Assembly (NCBI GenBank): GCA_020796225.1 | Contig: CM036769.1 | Span: 1,535,501-1,599,500 of the forward strand | DNA length: 64,000 nucleotides | Source of the DNA: Arion vulgaris | Taxonomy: Eukaryota > Mollusca > Gastropoda > Stylommatophora > Arionidae | Reading direction: 5' to 3' | Shown here: positions 10,601 through 17,451 of the stretch, one piece after another | How positions within the stretch are numbered: the stretch's first letter is position 1 | Layout of the letters: every line of letters begins with the position of its first letter | Program-made: the position numbers and the translations under genes | Notes under the pieces: model-generated | What the model was told of the DNA's origin: nothing | The model's database searches: none | The model's input: the letters and a program-made list of their open reading frames with translations, nothing else

Positions 10601-10873
10601 GAAGATGAAGGTAAGTATCTGGATTGACCAGTTTTGTATTAATTGCATCCACTACAGTGTTTGGCAGAAATATGTTTTAATAACAACATTTTGTATTCGC
10701 AGGATCTCTTCCCAGCATTTTGCATTCATAGTGCAGGAACAGAAGTTGATCGACTGCCGACAGCAAGTACTTGTATGAATCTTCTCAAACTACCAGCTTT
10801 CCAAGATGCTCATACTATGGAAGCTAAGCTTCTGTATGCTATTGAGTCTGGTGCTGGTTTTGAGCTGAGCTAA
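1..10873 (+). CDS. UBE3C: HECT-type E3 ubiquitin ligase, UBE3C-like (3' seven exons, 5' partial)
   Basis: Coding exons are 1-257, 2144-2268, 4657-4747, 6189-6287, 7630-7786, 8846-8976 and 10703-10873. All introns are GT-AG and all phases join to give 342 residues. The product is the catalytic HECT domain, which takes ubiquitin from an E2 onto a cysteine thioester and passes it to substrate lysines; UBE3C is known as a proteasome-associated ligase that extends ubiquitin chains. Visible hallmarks are [16 protein letters not shown] near the domain start, [11 protein letters not shown], a DLGLDFTVV segment, [34 protein letters not shown], and the catalytic loop [14 protein letters not shown] with Cys codon 10772-10774. 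The C-terminus AGFELS is the usual end of this family. Similarity to remembered UBE3C is much closer than to NEDD4-type HECTs; UBE3B is the main alternative. The N-terminal IQ region and earlier exons are outside the window. Confidence 0.95.
322..565 (+). mobile_element. SINE family F-like copy with tRNA-type promoter (SINE-1)
   Basis: A B-box-like GGTTCAAACTCC lies at 375-386, preceded by an A-box-like GTGGCTTAACAGTAG, as in tRNA-derived SINEs. Further copies of the same family, inverted, occur at about 26826-27000 and 53395-53600. They share the body word AGTAGTTTGCCATTGCTT on the opposite strand and the tRNA-like head. Confidence 0.65.
1305..1705 (+). mobile_element. LINE-1-local family, 3' end fragment
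   Basis: A broken translation matches the same words as the copy at 36400-36965: [17 protein letters not shown], and a tail that reads toward the TVKQNRIRE end. Several stops and frameshifts are present. It ends in the tail word AACAGGATTAGAGAAAAG. The same family carries the 56-bp satellite and the 60-bp array. Confidence 0.7.
1739..2007. mobile_element. Short non-autonomous Tc1/mariner-type element (MITE)
   Basis: Terminal inverted repeats start CAGGATGTTCAAGATAAAAG on the left. The right end is the reverse complement, ending CTTTTATCTTGAACACCCTG, and pairing extends to about 25 bp with one mismatch. Both ends are flanked by TA (1737-1738 and 2008-2009), the Tc1/mariner target-site duplication. 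At 269 bp it has no transposase. It lies in a UBE3C intron about 135 bp before an exon. Confidence 0.85.
2144..2268 (+). CDS. UBE3C: UBE3C exon: HECT N-lobe
   Basis: It follows the acceptor ttgcag (ending 2143) and precedes the donor gtaagg (2269). The 125 nt begin in phase 0 ([19 protein letters not shown]) and end with two bases of a Lys codon that is completed by the first base of the next exon. Confidence 0.93.
2544..2812. repeat. 35-bp minisatellite, about 7.7 copies
   Basis: The unit contains ACACAAAATCCTTCTCAGG followed by a short variable segment (ACTTACACC, GCTTACATC or GCTTACACC). It lies in the UBE3C intron downstream of the exon ending at 2268. No source element was recognised. 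Confidence 0.9.
3170..3405 (+). mobile_element. SINE-A copy
   Basis: The most abundant dispersed repeat here. It is diagnosed by GGCGCATAACTGGCAC, the tail AGTGGTTAACAAGTGGTC and the terminal CGTTCGAAGAAGAAG. Other copies: plus strand 23738-23890, 37612-37840, 40285-40360, 42605-42830; minus strand 16262-16440, 20735-20965, 44575-44830, 47700-47955, 61112-61352, and one split at 58685-58745 / 59085-59285. Confidence 0.8.
3494..3645. repeat. Two and a half copies of a ~66-bp direct repeat
   Basis: The segment containing CACCTTGATCCCTGCACAAA and ACAAACAGCGATGTTCTG is present twice with few differences, followed by a partial copy. It lies directly after a SINE-A copy in a UBE3C intron. Confidence 0.8.
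4502..4577. repeat. Compound microsatellite (CT)n then (TA)n
   Basis: A pyrimidine-rich CT run passes directly into an alternating TA run of about 20 bases. Confidence 0.9.
4657..4747 (+). CDS. UBE3C: UBE3C exon: HECT N-lobe
   Basis: The acceptor is tggtag (ending 4656) and the donor gtaaaa (4748). It encodes [19 protein letters not shown] and then a [11 protein letters not shown] end, in phase with both neighbours. A CT/TA microsatellite lies about 80 bp upstream. Confidence 0.93.
4781..5100 (-). mobile_element. LINE RNase H-region fragment
   Basis: Minus-strand reading gives [17 protein letters not shown], the segment following the RNase H domain of the LINE also seen at 33405-33880, 28010-28310 and 10364-10648. 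It is fragmentary, with no complete domain. Confidence 0.65.
5140..5765 (+). mobile_element. RTE-like LINE, ORF C-terminal fragment
   Basis: The reading frame, broken by frameshifts, contains [31 protein letters not shown] and a final EDIQVDF-type end with stop. These resemble the C-terminal tail common to RTE-type non-LTR retrotransposons (GRPRxTWRRxLExE then RDRxxW). It lies directly upstream of a 45-bp tandem array. Confidence 0.75.
5755..6135. repeat. 45-bp tandem array, about 8 copies, at the end of a LINE ORF
   Basis: The unit contains TTCTGAGTGTGAACGAAGAA and TTTAACTGTATGACAAAGTA. The first copy overlaps the stop region of the preceding RTE fragment, so the unit probably comes from its 3' untranslated region. 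It ends about 50 bp before a UBE3C exon. Confidence 0.88.
6189..6287 (+). CDS. UBE3C: UBE3C exon: HECT N-lobe/E2-binding region
   Basis: A 99-nt phase-0 exon between the acceptor ctttcag and the donor gtaaaa. It encodes [19 protein letters not shown] followed by [14 protein letters not shown]. It starts only about 50 bp after the end of a 45-bp tandem array. Confidence 0.93.
6365..6850 (+). mobile_element. SINE-D copy with internal tandem expansion
   Basis: A tRNA-type head with B box GGTTCGCTCC at 6431-6440, a body containing GTTCAAAATCAAGAAGAACA, and an end in ATCAATCAAT. Other copies: 37845-38220 (plus), 52725-53105, 55950-56390 and 58070-58320 (minus). In this copy a short segment near the 3' end is expanded (6697-6826). 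Confidence 0.8.
6697..6826. repeat. 14-bp tandem array, about 9 copies, inside SINE-D
   Basis: The unit is GTGCTACAGTGTTT. Unexpanded SINE-D copies have a single GGTGCTACAGAGTTTGTGC at the same place. It is open in several frames only because of the repeat. Confidence 0.9.
7556..7601. repeat. (TA)n microsatellite
   Basis: An uninterrupted alternating TA run ending about 30 nt upstream of the 3' splice site of the UBE3C exon at 7630. Confidence 0.95.
7630..7786 (+). CDS. UBE3C: UBE3C exon: HECT inter-lobe region
   Basis: The acceptor is ccaccag (ending 7629) and the donor gtcaga. The 157 nt carry [17 protein letters not shown] and [12 protein letters not shown]. The usual polypyrimidine tract is weak because a (TA)n microsatellite ends about 30 nt before the acceptor. 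Confidence 0.92.
7885..7985 (-). mobile_element. LINE 3'-terminal fragment (RNase H-type LINE)
   Basis: Shares AGGTGCTTCGATCTC and the adjacent CAACAAATCCAGCAG with the opposite-strand tails at 8640-8745, 14165-14310 and 57360-57510, and with the same-strand tail at 32345-32540. Confidence 0.65.
8021..8385. repeat. 60-bp tandem array, 6 copies, from a LINE 3' end
   Basis: The unit contains TTGCCTCACAGCGTCAGGAT and AAGAAGAGATTTAGAGAGCG. The single-copy version is the 3' end of the LINE-1-local family on the opposite strand (for example 36900-36960 and 58330-58390), and the last copy passes into the matching GCTTTTGTGTGCGCTTCAT. The 60-bp unit keeps one frame open, giving a spurious 120-residue ORF. 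Confidence 0.9.
8405..8745 (+). mobile_element. RNase H-type LINE, 3' fragment
   Basis: Reads [16 protein letters not shown] then [18 protein letters not shown] in the plus strand, the C-terminal part of a LINE RNase H domain plus linker, then the family 3' tail GCAGAGATCGGAGCACC. Stops interrupt the frame. Confidence 0.7.
8846..8976 (+). CDS. UBE3C: UBE3C exon: HECT C-lobe
   Basis: 131 nt between a T-rich acceptor (ttctcag) and the donor gtaagt. It encodes [20 protein letters not shown] and then the [11 protein letters not shown] segment. It completes the Gly codon split from the previous exon. Confidence 0.93.
9105..9348 (-). mobile_element. SINE-E copy
   Basis: On the minus strand it starts with a tRNA-like head with B box GGGTTCAAATCC-like sequence and ends toward GTAATGAAGTC. 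Shares TTGCACAAAGCATGAACTCC-type body words with 10275-10385 and, in the opposite sense, with 11965-12200. Confidence 0.75.
9578..10385 (-). mobile_element. SINE-E copy carrying a 20-bp tandem expansion in its tail
   Basis: The minus-strand 3' terminus (AAAGCCAAAGGATTGACTTC at 9582-9607 on plus) and the body (10275-10385) both belong to SINE-E and flank the 20-bp array at 9602-10275. The SINE is interrupted at about 10385 by an RNase H LINE fragment. Confidence 0.8.
9602..10275. repeat. 20-bp tandem array, about 33 copies, inside SINE-E
   Basis: The unit is TTGCACCGGGTTTTACTTCA with A/G, T/C and single-base indel variants; the copies near 10115-10160 contain an extra base. Unexpanded SINE-E copies have one such segment near the 3' end. 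All three plus frames are open over long runs only because the period lacks stops. Confidence 0.95.
10364..10648 (-). mobile_element. LINE RNase H domain fragment
   Basis: The minus strand encodes [20 protein letters not shown] (the RNase H C-terminal His/Asp motif) followed by [18 protein letters not shown]. It is 5'-truncated and lies just before the last UBE3C exon. The same domain occurs on plus at 30469-31105. Confidence 0.85.
10703..10873 (+). CDS. UBE3C: UBE3C last coding exon with catalytic cysteine
   Basis: 56 codons plus TAA (10871-10873). It contains the HECT active-site loop [14 protein letters not shown], with the thioester-forming Cys at 10772-10774, and the family C-terminus AGFELS. 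The acceptor is ttcgcag. Upstream sequence in the same frame belongs to an RNase H LINE fragment and is not coding for this gene. Confidence 0.95.
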   Translation, partial: DLFPAFCIHSAGTEVDRLPTASTCMNLLKLPAFQDAHTMEAKLLYAIESGAGFELS

Positions 10874-10984
10874 CTTTTAATTTGTGTCTTTCATCTCATC
10901 TCTCAAAGTTATTTTGTATGTTTCTCGCTTAATTGCCACTCATTCCCATACTTATATAGGTTAAGTGCTGCCGCCTACAGATGG

Positions 10985-11520
10985 ATACCAAGCATGAAAT
11001 ATATGTGTTACATATATATATATAGATATATATGTGAACATATGTTATAGTTGGCTGTTGACATCAGTTACAAATGTGTACAAACATTTGTTATAGATAC
11101 ATGTGAACATATGTTATAGTTGGCTGTTGACATCAGTTACATATGTTATAGTTGGCTGTTGACATCAGTTACAAATGTTATAGCTGGCTGTTCACATCAG
11201 TTACATGTGTACAATCACTTGTTACATATATGTGTAAACATATGTTATAGCTGGCTGTTAACATCAGTTACATATGTGTAAAAAAACCCACTTGTTACAG
11301 ATATATGTGAACATATGTTATAGTTGACTGTTGACATATGTTATAGTTGGTGAATAGATTTATAGAACACATTAGTGAATGTTGGCATAACACAGACGTA
11401 TTAGTGGCTGTACTAGCATATGTTTTTGTTGGCATAACACAGACGTATTAGTGGCTGTACTAGCATATGTTTTTGTTGGCATAACACAGACATATTAGTG
11501 GCTGTACTAGCATATGTTAC
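10985..11520. repeat. Degenerate repeats in the presumed UBE3C 3' UTR
   Basis: Irregular copies of ACATATGTTATAGTTGGCTG and CATCAGTTACATATG (10985-11345), then three copies of a 47-bp unit containing GGCATAACACAGACGTATTA and GTACTAGCATATGTT (11380-11515). If the polyadenylation site near 11553 is used, these lie in the mRNA. Confidence 0.75.
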
Positions 11521-11552
11521 ATGTGAGGGAGACTGCTGTAAAACTGGGCACC

Positions 11553-11558
11553 AATAAA
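11553..11558 (+). terminator. Candidate polyadenylation signal for UBE3C
   Basis: An AATAAA hexamer about 680 bp after the UBE3C stop, following an AT-rich repeat-bearing stretch that would be the 3' UTR. No transcript evidence is available, so this is position-based inference. Confidence 0.4.
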
Positions 11559-11964
11559 TGAATGAGTAATTAATTAAAATTTGTACTGAGTTTCCTGTTT
11601 TTCTGCGTACAGGTTTTCTGTCCTGCCATTAGCATTTCAAAATATTGTATGGACTTTGTGAGTATCATCATCATTGCACTGCAGACAGGTACTCGGATCC
11701 TCTCCTCAATATTAATTTCTTCTTTTATCTAATCCAGTTTAGCCTCACAGCGCCAAGATAAAAAGAGATTTCTATAACTGGCTTTTGTGTGGGCATCATA
11801 AACATATTGTTTTTGCAATATTTCCATCAGCGTAAAGTGAATGGTGGCTTCTGATCTGTGTTGGTTAATCAAACATCTAATACCCTTAGCAAAAGTGTTT
11901 ATGTCCAGTTCCGGTAGTATCTAGTTTCACTCTCATCTCTATAACTCCGGGGGGGGAGGAATAT

Positions 11965-12200
11965 TGATGAAGGTCTCTGTGGTTAAACCTTTACCTTGCG
12001 TACCAAAGGTCGTGGTTCAAATCCGAACTGCGCCGTGCTGTTTATCAATGCATAATTTCCAGAATCCCTCAATATTGTTGCCAGAGCTACGGCATGCTTT
12101 GTGCAATACTCTCGGCAGGTGGCATGTCATTTCCACGTAGGAGGACCGAGACATCTGGTAAAATCTGATGCAATGAAGTCAATTCCTCGGCTTTAACACT
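11965..12200 (+). mobile_element. SINE-E copy, unexpanded
   Basis: tRNA-type head GTGGTTAAACCTTTACC with B box GGTTCAAATCC at 12014-12024, a body with GGTGGCATGTCATTTCCAC, and a 3' end ATGCAATGAAGTCAATTCC. This is the clean reference for the 20-bp array at 9602-10275. Confidence 0.8.
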
Positions 12201-12719
12201 TTCGTTGCCACTCACTTTTCCACCAAGTCTGGCTCACTGCCACACTATTTTTGGGGCATGATCAGTTTTCAGGGTGATAATTTAAAAAAATTTGAATCAA
12301 AGTCCAAATTTGTATCACATTCAGAGCCCTTTTTATCACTTATCACTTACTAAGAAGTCCGAATCAGAGTCATTTTGGACCTGACTATTATCAACTACAT
12401 TGCTCATTTTGAAATCTTTGTTTACCTACGAAAAATCACACAAAAATTTGTTTAAAAAAAAGACTACATGCATTTTAAACACATGTACGTTAGATCCGCC
12501 ATTTTGGAGATCTCTTCTGAACAATATGGAAGTATTGTGTAATGTAATATTGGTGTACGGTTCAGCGAAACTCCCTTGCAAAAAGACACACCCATGGCGA
12601 CGAAAGTCTACCGTGGCATTGAAAGGGAGTTTGTGTTTGATCGACTTTTGTCGTCTGGGGCAGCGAAAGTGTTAACACCCCACCCCCTTCTTTAAGGATA
12701 TGGATTCTTGTGTCGATTA

Positions 12720-12965
12720 AAAAATCATCTATTTGATTTGCTTCTCTTATGGCATTGATGATGTCTGACCTACCCCTTGATGATGTCTGACATACCCCTT
12801 GATGTCTGACATACCCCTTGATGATGTCTGACCTACCCCTTTGATGATGTCTGACCTACCCATTGCTTGTTCTTCTATGATCACTGATGTGTTAGCTCAC
12901 CAATCTGATTTCTCATTGTCCTCTATGCCTGCGTGACCTGGTACAAAAATAAATGTTATGTATAT
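12720..12965 (-). mobile_element. LINE RNase H fragment with internal ~22-bp tandem repeat
   Basis: Minus-strand words GHAGIEDNEKSDWLANTSVI and then AMGRSDII identify the RNase H end and linker of a LINE. At about 12755-12865 the segment coding RSDII is repeated about five times (unit core GATGATGTCTGACCTACCCC). Confidence 0.7.
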
Positions 12966-13139
12966 CATTTGTGATGTGTTCACTGTGTCGAGTCATTCAA
13001 TATTTTATGTAAGTTATAAGTAATGTTTGAAAATAATTGTTCCATTTGTATTTGGTCAATAACTGGTTTTACCATTTTGTCTACATAAACAAGTGTGAAG
13101 CATGGACATTTAACAAAGCAGTGGAAGGCATATTAACAA

Positions 13140-13545
13140 TGGGCTTTTAAATATAAGTGTTACAGAAGAGTCATCTGTATATCATGGACAGAGAAGATAA
13201 TAAATAGGTCTATTCAAGAAGAACTCAAAATAATTTTAAAAACTGGCTGATGCTACAAATAAGAATGAGAAAATTGAGGTATTTTGGACATATAAAAGCA
13301 CGAAGGGTTGGAAAAGACCATTATCGAAGGAGACTTCCCAGCAAAGAGGAGAAGAGGAAGGCAACGGAGAAGATGGATTCAGGATGTGACTCATGATTTG
13401 AGTATGATGGTTTTAGAGGAGGACATCTGGCCTATGAGAAAGAGAAATTCAGAAGGACTGTTGGGGTGGCAAAGTTCTGCTCAGGACAAGCTATTTGATG
13501 ATGATGATGATGATGATGATGAAACAAGTGTAGTATCAAAATGTT
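13140..13545 (+). mobile_element. LINE ORF C-terminal fragment
   Basis: Contains KRRRGRQRRRWIQDVTHDLS, the basic tail typical of several non-LTR ORF2 proteins, ending in a (GAT)n run at 13497-13522. Related fragments lie at 15390-15660 and 51960-52190. Confidence 0.7.
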
Positions 13546-13684
13546 CAGAAATCAAACTGTAAAATAAAAATACTTGAATTTCTGTGTGTTTGTTTATATA
13601 AATATTTGTTTCTATTATAATTTATATTGCTGTTTTCCTACTGTTTGCTTAACATCCAATTCTTCTCTAAATTTTCATGGCAAG

Positions 13685-13915
13685 TTCTGTACTGTTGTGT
13701 TCTATCAGCTTGTTCTGTGTCTCTGTTTCAGTGTTTGTTTGTTTGTTCAATCTCTCATTAAGCCGGAAGACAGATGTGGTTCCTCTGAAGAATGCTACAC
13801 ATGCCACGGGCAACAAGATAATCAAATCAAATTGTTTACAAGAAGACAAGATCAATGCTGAGATTCTGAACGGTCTCATAGAGTGTGGACGTGAAGGGCA
13901 TTTTTATTTAAACCG
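13685..13915 (+). other. Unrecognised open segment
   Basis: After a T-rich run ending in TGTTTCAG (about 13731) the plus strand has two overlapping open frames, one containing KTDVVPLKNATHATGNKIIK and NAEILNGLIECGREGHFYL. I recognise no family. It could be an orphan exon, an element end or chance. It ends at the tRNA-like SINE head at 13915. Confidence 0.25.
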
Positions 13916-14135
13916 ATCGTCCGTCTGCACAGCGTGTTCGTAGCGCGTTGGACTACGGGTGACTATCCCTCTGTGTGTGCGGGTTCAATTCGCGGGATGG
14001 CAGAAAAAGCCACAGATTCCCCAGATTTACGGTGTTCGTGGCACCGAACCGAAGGATTCCGATGTCCATGGCACCGAGCCAAAGAGCTGAAAAGCTCAAG
14101 TGCTTCTGGAACGGAAAAAAAAAAATTTAAACCAA
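13915..14135 (+). mobile_element. SINE with tRNA-type head (single copy seen)
   Basis: An A-box-like TAGCGCGTTGGACTACGGG is followed by a B-box-like GGGTTCAATTC, giving tRNA-like spacing. The body carries repeated GGCACCGA words and an A-rich end (about 14115-14125). The only copy recognised in this window. Confidence 0.65.
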
Positions 14136-14164
14136 TCCATGTCAACTGCTAGATTTCAAGATTG

Positions 14165-14310
14165 AAGTAGCAAGAAAAGAACAGTACAACAGGATTTATG
14201 AGTAGGCATATCAATCAACATTGAACTGGTACTGTTAGTTGCTGGACGCTGCTGGAGATTTTGCGAAAGAGATTGGAGCACCTATTGACATGTCCAGACT
14301 GCAATGAAGA
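14165..14310 (+). mobile_element. RNase H-type LINE 3' tail
   Basis: Shares the tail arrangement GGACGCTGCTGGAGAT then GAGATTGGAGCACCTATTGA with 8640-8745 and 57420-57510. Confidence 0.6.
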
Positions 14311-14479
14311 TATTACAAACTGAAACTCTCTTGCGATCCCCAAACTGAAACTGAAGATCAATGCTAGCAAAATGGAGAACAAGTCAAATTCATTAATTAT
14401 CTAGTATGAAGGGAGATCTTGAACTCCTTGTGTTAGAAGGAAAAATAAAGAACAAAATAAACAGAGGGGGAAAGTACTG

Positions 14480-15345
14480 AAGGATACCGAGTATTTTCTT
14501 CTTCTGTTCTCTAATCCTGTTTTTTGTCTCACAGCATCAGGATAAGAAGAACTTACTAGAACAGGCTTTTGTGTAACATATTCTATAACTGATAGTTTGC
14601 ATGTAACATATTCTATAACTGATAGTTCACATGTAACATATTCTATAACTAATAGTTCACATGTAACATATTCTATAACTAATAGTTCACATGTAACATA
14701 TTCTATAACTAATAGTTCACATGTAACATATTCTATAACTAATAGTTCACATGTAACATATTCTATAACTAATAGTTCACATGTAACATATTCTATAACT
14801 AATAGTTCACATGTAACATATTCTATAACTAATAGTTCACATGTAACATATTCTATAACTGATAGTTCACATGTAACATATTCTATAAATGATAGTTCAC
14901 ATGTAACATATTCTATAACTGATAGTTCACATGTAACATATTCTATAATTGATAGTTCACATGTAACATATGCTATAACTGATAGTTCACATGTAACATA
15001 TTCTATAACTAATAGTTCACATGTAACATATTCTATAACTGATAGTTCACATGTAACATATTCTATAACTGATAGTTCACATGTAACATATTCTATAACT
15101 GATAGTTCACATGTAACATATTCTATAACTGATAGTTCACATGTAACATATTCTATAACTGATAGTTCACATGTAACATATTCTATAACTGATAGTTCAC
15201 ATGTAACATATTCTATAACTGATAGTTCACATGTAACATATTCTATAACTGATAGTTCACATGTAACATATTCTATAACTAATAGTTCATATGTAACATA
15301 TCTCACCTGTAACATATTCTATAACTGATCTCACCTGTAACATAT
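14480..15345. repeat. 30-bp tandem array, about 24-25 copies
   Basis: The unit contains GTAACATATTCTATAACTGA and then TAGTTCACAT. It begins immediately after an inverted LINE-1-local 3' end (14500-14570) and decays into shorter copies after 15296. Because 30 is a multiple of three and the unit has no stop, both strands show long false ORFs (304 residues minus, 243 plus). Copies at about 14648-14860 form a block with CTAATAG in place of CTGATAG. Confidence 0.95.
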
Positions 15346-15389
15346 GCTATAACTGAGTGTTCTTCTGTGATGATGATGGCATCCTGTTT

Positions 15390-15660
15390 GTCTCGAGAGA
15401 CAAGGGATCCATGGTGGATTTTATTTCTGCTTCCTACTGTCAGCAGAAACGATATGAGTGCATGCCTAGAGAAAATAATTTTGGAGGAATGGTGCCTGGA
15501 AGAAGAATGAGAGGAAGACCTAGAAGACGATTGGTGTAAGATGTCATTGACAATCTGAGAATAACTGCTGCTGATGCCGGTCAACTTGCACAGAAGAAAG
15601 AGTTTTTCAGGACTCTTGTCATGGAAGTCAAGTTCTGGAAGGGACAATCTGCTTGATGAC
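15390..15660 (+). mobile_element. LINE ORF C-terminal fragment
   Basis: Includes MVPGRRMRGRPRRRLV and, after a frame interruption, a decayed tail ending at 15655. Related to fragments at 33030-33400, 36985-37360 and 46130-46460 (MVPG-basic tail family). Confidence 0.7.
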
Positions 15661-15849
15661 GATGATAACTGTTAGCAAGTTTTCTTAGTCTGGTTTCACC
15701 AGTTTTCAGGACCTATTCCTAGTGAGCTCTTCCTAGTCTTGTGTATTCATATTAAGTACCTTTAAGCCGCCCTTGTATACATCTGTGTATTAGAGGAATG
15801 GTCGTATAGCACTCCTGGTAGACCAATAGGGGCTTAGTCTCCCTAAAAG

Positions 15850-16080
15850 ATGAGGTTCCTGTGGCTCACTTGTTAAACACACTCCTCTATCTGCCATTTA
15901 AACATCCAGTACTACTTGTACAAGTATAATTCCAAACTCCTTAAATTTCTGAATAGATTCAACATTTATGTCAGTATCCTTATTCAAGAGGAAGTCGTCA
16001 AGAGACTGAAGAACATCCTCCAGTATAGAGTATCCTTGGATATCTCGTTATCATCCATCTGAGTCAAGTGAACTAGGCCA
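15850..16080. repeat. Dispersed repeat of unknown type, two copies
   Basis: Shares the order GTTAAACACACTCCTC, AACTCC-TTAAA, ATTCAACAT-TAT and GTCAAGAGACTGAAGAACATC with 45120-45310. No coding or tRNA-like feature was recognised. Confidence 0.5.
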
Positions 16081-16439
16081 TCTTAGTCAGCGTTGACAGA
16101 TACGGGAAAACTATGCTAGGATTCCCATCATATTCCAACACCTTGTTATATGTTATTGTGTCACTCCGAGAGATTCTGATTATACACGCAGTATACCTCA
16201 TGCAGCATATGTAAAATACATTCTTTTTCCAAAAGAGTGACCTCTCCTGGGAATTATTTGTGTATACTTCTTCGAACACTCCATATTGACCATTTCTTAA
16301 ACCACTCTTTGTGACTTGTATGTGATCTGAGCCTAAGAGCGATTGTACATTGTGCTAGTTATGCGCCTACAAGTAGGCCAGCACATCCGATTTCTGCGAC
16401 ACTTTTATTTACTAGTGTAGCTTCCCTAGACCCTTACCT

Positions 16440-17100
16440 CAATCACCTTATAGGTCGCAGTATTACTATTCTCTGTTCCCCTTGCAAGACACGGGCGAGT
16501 GCATACTAATATGGAGGATTTCTGTTGCGCATGTAGCAGTTTACCCCTCGCCCATGCAGCTGACAAATCTAATAGAATGGCAAGACTGGTACAGCCTGGC
16601 GCCAGCAGGATTTCTTCACATGTAACATGATATTCCTGACTATTCACCTGTAAAATATGTTGTAGTGAACCGTTTCACAGATTATAGATGAACTATAGCA
16701 GTTGTAACAATTTCAATGTTACAGCTGAATTAAACAAATCATGTAACCGACTTGCATATTGTTACAGTTGCATCATTCTTTCCTTCCTGCTTGTTAACAT
16801 TTTTAACATTCTTTTTGTTTATTTTTAATGTTTTGATTCTTCGTTGTTTTTATAAACTTTTAAAGTGTGTAAGAAATGATGTGATTGAGTCAAGACTGGC
16901 AGGCAGGATCCACATTACTGGGCACTGCTGTTATTAGAGTGAAATTATAGTAATGTGTTGTATTTATAGTAATGTGTAGTTGGTGTTCTGTTTGATCTAT
17001 GGAACTTTATCAACAGGGATGTTAGCTCCGACTTTTATCTTTATTTGAATAAATGTTGATGTTCCTGAATGATATAACAAACTTGCCTGTGTCTTTTTAA
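16440..17100. other. No gene seen
   Basis: AT-rich sequence between a SINE-A copy and an RTE-like fragment. It may hold older repeat remnants. No exon-like conserved frame was recognised. Confidence 0.4.
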
Positions 17101-17109
17101 TGTGTTATG

Positions 17110-17430
17110 TACTTAATGAGGAGAAAGAACTAAGCAGATAACCAGTGGAATAAAGAGCTAAGGAAGAGACGCAGGTGATGGATAGGACACACATTGAGAA
17201 GACCGACCAGAAGCATTGCAAAACAAGCACTGTTTTGGAACCTGCATGGAAAAAGGAGATGGGGAAGGCTTAGAAATACCAGAAGAAGAGAGCTGGAGAC
17301 TGATATTAAAAGTATATGACAGAATTGGAAGGGATGGCAAGAGAGAGGAAGCGCTGGACAAAGTTTGTTGAAGACTTGTGCTCCGTTGGGAGTTGAAAGG
17401 GAAGAAGAATAAGACTTAATGAGGCGCCAT
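17110..17430 (+). mobile_element. RTE-like LINE C-terminal fragment
   Basis: Reads with frameshifts as RRRWWIGHTLRRPTRSIAKQ, then ALFWNLHGKRRWG and a RELETDIKSI-type end. A LINE-1-local fragment starts at once at about 17430, so two elements abut. Confidence 0.7.
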
Positions 17431-17451
17431 GAACAATAAAAGAACATTTTT

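Noticed and set aside
13308..13562. Acidic-tailed gene product ending in poly-Asp
   Set aside because: A LINE basic tail runs into a (GAT)n microsatellite; not a gene.
14401..15328. 304-residue minus and 243-residue plus ORFs
   Set aside because: They arise from a 30-bp stop-free repeat read on both strands. There is no conserved domain and they abut a LINE tail.
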